A stretch of 64,000 nt of DNA. Origin: Marinobacterium_E sp035458585. Lineage in GTDB: Bacteria; Pseudomonadota; Gammaproteobacteria; Pseudomonadales; Balneatricaceae. The translations under genes were made by a program, and so were the position numbers. Positions 61,459 through 64,000 of the stretch are shown here, in pieces (position 1 is the stretch's first letter; every line of letters begins with the position of its first letter). Location of the stretch: positions 1 to 64,000 of the forward strand of contig DATHZN010000070.1 of NCBI GenBank assembly GCA_035458585.1, read 5' to 3'. The notes under the pieces are model-generated. The model ran no database searches. It had not been told where the DNA came from and was given only the letters and a program-made list of their open reading frames with translations.

Positions 61459-62946
61459 ATGAACACTCCAATAACGGCAAAACTAAGCGTCTTTGATATA
61501 CAACAGATCTCTGTACCTAGGTTGCAACAGGCCGGTATTGCCTTCAACTGCCCAGACCGGGGGACTATAAGTAACTGGATCGCTCGCGCACTCCTAACGC
61601 CGGGTAATCAGACTTTGGTATTTGCCGACAGCCTTTCGCTTCTGAGGGTTCAGGCTGATTCACTGGCTATGGAGATGCTTAAGCATGCTGATCTGGTAAT
61701 ACCCCGCGGACGATCGCTGCGCACACAGCTGCGTGGCTTAGGACGTGCAGGAAGGGGTGATATTGATACCTCCCACCTCTATGATGAGCTATTCATGGAG
61801 ATTGAGCATCGGCAGCTACATCTCTGTCTGCTCGCCTCTAATGCCAGTGAAGCACAGAGAGTCGAACGTGCTTTGCTGCAACACTACCCATCACTCACTT
61901 ACAGCATCCATATACTCGAAGAACGCTATCGATTCAGTACTGCAGAGATGGCAGCTAGCATGAGAGAACGCGGTGTTAGGGTAATCCTCAGTCTGCTGGA
62001 GAGCCCACAACAGGAACGTGTATTGTCGCGTCTTAACAGATACCTTAATGACTCTCTGCTGATTGGTCTTGGCTCCGGTCTGGCCGACTCTTTATTTGGT
62101 CTTCGCCCCGATCAGCCGATGCAATTGCAACAGCTCAAACTTTGGTTTCGCCAACGTCGACACTCGATTTTACTTCGCCCCCAACACTGGCTGGGACTCC
62201 TATGCAATTTACTGTTGGGACCGTTTAATAACTCAGAGCACGGGTTGCCCCTCAATAGCTCGCTTAACCGCTCAGGTTGGCGCACGCGTCAGTTACGCGC
62301 CGCTATATTCCTCAAGGCGATGAGCTTCAGAGGGCGGCGTCAATTGGGTGTCCTGTTTAAACGCCTACTAGACCTGATCGGCGTCGGCACTGGCATGCTA
62401 CTTTTATCACCACTTTTGCTATTCGTCGCTCTGGTAATCAAACTGACCTCTAAGGGGCCCGTATTTTACTCACAGATCCGCGTTGGCCTTAATGGTAGAC
62501 ACTTTCGAATGTGGAAGTTCCGATCAATGTACACCGACGCCGACAAACGCAAAGCTGAACTTGAGGCGCAGAATGAGATGGCGGGAGGGGTGCTGTTTAA
62601 GATGAAGAGAGATCCCCGTATTACCCCTATCGGACGTATTATTCGGCGTTTGTCGATTGACGAATTACCACAACTTTTCAATGTTCTAACTGGCGAGATG
62701 TCACTTGTTGGCCCAAGGCCTGCCCTACCCCAAGAGGTTGAGGCCTACCCTGTACTCGCACGGGCTCGGCTGGAGGTTAAACCCGGACTAACTGGCCTGT
62801 GGCAAATCTCAGGGCGTTCAGATCTACCCTTCGATAAGCAAGTGCTTCTGGACACAGCCTACGTCCACACCCAGTCAACAACCAACGATATCAAATTAAT
62901 TGCTAAGACGATCCCGGCAGTCATCAGCGGCAAAGGAGCATACTGA
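61459..62946 (+). CDS. WecG/TagA-like domain fused to exopolysaccharide sugar transferase
   Basis: A 495-residue protein. Residues ~10-230 follow the WecG/TagA/CpsF glycosyltransferase fold (LVFADSLSLLRVQADS, SIHILEERYRFSTAEM, ESPQQERVLSRL), but the catalytic Asp-Gly is replaced by Arg-Gly in LVIPRGRSL, so this half may be inactive. Residues ~300-495 are a bacterial sugar transferase (WbaP/WcaJ/SypR type): one membrane helix (IGVGTGMLLLSPLLLFVALV), then FYSQIRVGLNGRHFRMWKF, IRRLSIDELPQLFNVLTGEM, SLVGPRPALP and KPGLTGLWQISGRSD. It would load the first sugar phosphate onto undecaprenyl phosphate. I chose the ATG at 61459, downstream of the sigma-54 promoter; the in-frame ATG at 61399 lies before it. 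Confidence 0.87.
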   Translation: MNTPITAKLSVFDIQQISVPRLQQAGIAFNCPDRGTISNWIARALLTPGNQTLVFADSLSLLRVQADSLAMEMLKHADLVIPRGRSLRTQLRGLGRAGRGDIDTSHLYDELFMEIEHRQLHLCLLASNASEAQRVERALLQHYPSLTYSIHILEERYRFSTAEMAASMRERGVRVILSLLESPQQERVLSRLNRYLNDSLLIGLGSGLADSLFGLRPDQPMQLQQLKLWFRQRRHSILLRPQHWLGLLCNLLLGPFNNSEHGLPLNSSLNRSGWRTRQLRAAIFLKAMSFRGRRQLGVLFKRLLDLIGVGTGMLLLSPLLLFVALVIKLTSKGPVFYSQIRVGLNGRHFRMWKFRSMYTDADKRKAELEAQNEMAGGVLFKMKRDPRITPIGRIIRRLSIDELPQLFNVLTGEMSLVGPRPALPQEVEAYPVLARARLEVKPGLTGLWQISGRSDLPFDKQVLLDTAYVHTQSTTNDIKLIAKTIPAVISGKGAY

Positions 62947-62947
62947 G

Positions 62948-64000
62948 ATGAGTAACGATAAATCAGCCATCCTCTTTGTAGATCGTAAAGGAGAGGAGTT
63001 GGCTCCGCTCAATGAGCAGTACTCGCCAGCGCTGCTTCCGATTGCTGGTAAATGCCCGCTGGAATTCTGGTTTGAGTATCTCTGTGAGCAGAAGATCAAG
63101 CGGGTTTTTCTTTTCGTAGGGGGCCATAGTAGCGCTATAAAAGAGCGCTTCCCTTCCGGCGAGCACTGGGGGCTCGAGCTGACTTATCTACTCTCCAGAG
63201 GGGAGGAGCTGCCGCGTGATCTGATATCACGTCATGCCAATCAGCTACCCAGAGAGTATTTGGCGGCCCGGGCTGACGTTGTGCCTCAACCCCGTAACGA
63301 TGGCTCACTCGCCAACTGCTTATCAATTACCCAGACAGGTACAACAGAACTTCTCGAGAAGTTGTACTGGCCCAACCTAAAAAATGGGGCTAATACCTCA
63401 CAACTGCTTATCAGTTTAGAGGGGTATGCAAAAGTAACGACGGAGATACTTCAGTCGCGCTACTGGTGTTGCACACCCCGCGGCCTGATGCTTGACGATC
63501 ACAAATGGACGGCAACTCCGGAGTTCTCGACCGAACGAGTCGACAGTGTAGATGGCACTCTCTATGTGGGTCGCGAGTCAGTTGTCGATCGGGCTGCAAG
63601 TCTTCACGGCAGCGTCAGCATTGAGTCCAACTGCTTTGTGGATAGAGGCGCAACGCTTACCAATGCACTTATTCTGCCGGGAACCTATATTGGGCAGAAT
63701 GTAAGCGTTGAGAACGCGCTTGTATCGGGTAGTCTGTTGATTGATCTTAAACAGGGTGTAGCTCAGCAGATCGGCGACCCAGCCCTACTCTCCCCAATTG
63801 ATATGAACGCAGCCATAACCCGCACTCACAATACCGAGCGATTCGCTGCTGCACTGCTGATGCTATTGAGTGCCTGGTTTGTTCTACCCATCGCTTTTAT
63901 GTTTAAAGGCAAGGGTGAAGCATTTTTATCACGGGAGCTGCGCTACTCGAACCGCGGATCACGTCAGCACGCGATTGAGTTGGAACACCTGCGCTTCAAT
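62948..64000 (+). CDS. Degenerate nucleotidyltransferase/left-handed beta-helix membrane protein (partial)
   Basis: An open frame of 351 codons running off the right edge, starting one base after the sugar transferase stop. Residues ~1-60 resemble a sugar nucleotidyltransferase (LNEQYSPALLPIAGKCPLEF) but lack the GxGxR-type nucleotide signature. Residues ~205-270 contain hexapeptide-like repeats (ESVVDRAASLHGSVSIESN, LILPGTYIGQNVSVENALV) of a left-handed beta-helix. A membrane helix follows (~302-320, FAAALLMLLSAWFVLPIAFM). The downstream part may carry a further transferase domain. Probably a scaffold or acyl/sugar-modifying enzyme of the polysaccharide pathway. Confidence 0.7.
   Translation, partial: MSNDKSAILFVDRKGEELAPLNEQYSPALLPIAGKCPLEFWFEYLCEQKIKRVFLFVGGHSSAIKERFPSGEHWGLELTYLLSRGEELPRDLISRHANQLPREYLAARADVVPQPRNDGSLANCLSITQTGTTELLEKLYWPNLKNGANTSQLLISLEGYAKVTTEILQSRYWCCTPRGLMLDDHKWTATPEFSTERVDSVDGTLYVGRESVVDRAASLHGSVSIESNCFVDRGATLTNALILPGTYIGQNVSVENALVSGSLLIDLKQGVAQQIGDPALLSPIDMNAAITRTHNTERFAAALLMLLSAWFVLPIAFMFKGKGEAFLSRELRYSNRGSRQHAIELEHLRFN

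Overview
This window reads as chromosomal DNA of a heterotrophic, probably marine gammaproteobacterium of the Oceanospirillales/Pseudomonadales type. The pointers are a phasin (polyhydroxyalkanoate storage), TruC, the gene order uvrC-pgsA-tRNA-Gly-tRNA-Cys, NnrU, two-component and c-di-GMP proteins at high density, sigma-54 promoters and roughly balanced base composition. This placement is inferred from gene content and order, not from a phylogenetic marker. I see no phage, integrase, insertion sequence or CRISPR array.

Layout. 0-8.5 kb: the start of a phasin gene with paired operators, then housekeeping genes (truC, mtnN, a TlpA-like thioredoxin, a hydroxyacid dehydrogenase, a 46-residue membrane protein, an EamA transporter, DUF1853, uvrC, pgsA) and tRNA-Gly/tRNA-Cys. 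8.5-19.7 kb: a three-gene signalling operon whose last kinase carries an HNOBA-like domain, a Gfo/Idh/MocA plus shikimate-dehydrogenase pair, a divergent RimK-type ligase and GNAT-C39 peptidase pair, a cupin-Sel1 protein, then tRNA-Leu(UAA). In E. coli the three tRNAs are adjacent (glyW-cysT-leuZ); here about 11 kb separates the third from the first two. 19.7-20.6 kb: no intact gene, but decayed coding fragments. 20.6-30.4 kb: a dense signalling cluster (single-domain receiver, 1467-residue hybrid kinase with HPt, second hybrid kinase behind a possible sigma-54 promoter, KfrA-like regulator with a perfect palindromic operator, NarL-type regulator, EAL phosphodiesterase, small unknowns).

30.4-42.7 kb: yjdM, a MerR-PAS-nucleotide cyclase with repeated upstream motifs, small unknowns around nnrU, a DsbA-like protein, a split YeeE/YedE sulfur transporter, an ABC exporter, an oxidoreductase and an OmpR/QseBC-like two-component system. 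42.6-55.2 kb: a purine locus. guaD-xdhC-xdhB-xdhA lie on the minus strand; diverging from them are an 8-oxoguanine deaminase, gpt and a complete BMP-type nucleoside/purine ABC transporter. Together they would import purines, convert guanine to xanthine and urate, and salvage part through Gpt.

55.2-64 kb: the most interesting region. A PAS-GGDEF cyclase and a sigma-54 response regulator with an HPt partner are followed by a REC-PP2C-HATPase switch protein, a STAS antagonist, an orphan protein, an unusual WecG-like/sugar-transferase fusion and a degenerate nucleotidyltransferase-like beta-helix protein cut by the window end. Four sigma-54 promoter matches (two divergent, with a repeat array between them) lie in the intergenic gaps. 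The architecture combines features of the Pseudomonas HptB-HsbR-HsbA partner switch and the Vibrio syp biofilm locus, and suggests a sigma-54-controlled, partner-switched exopolysaccharide system.
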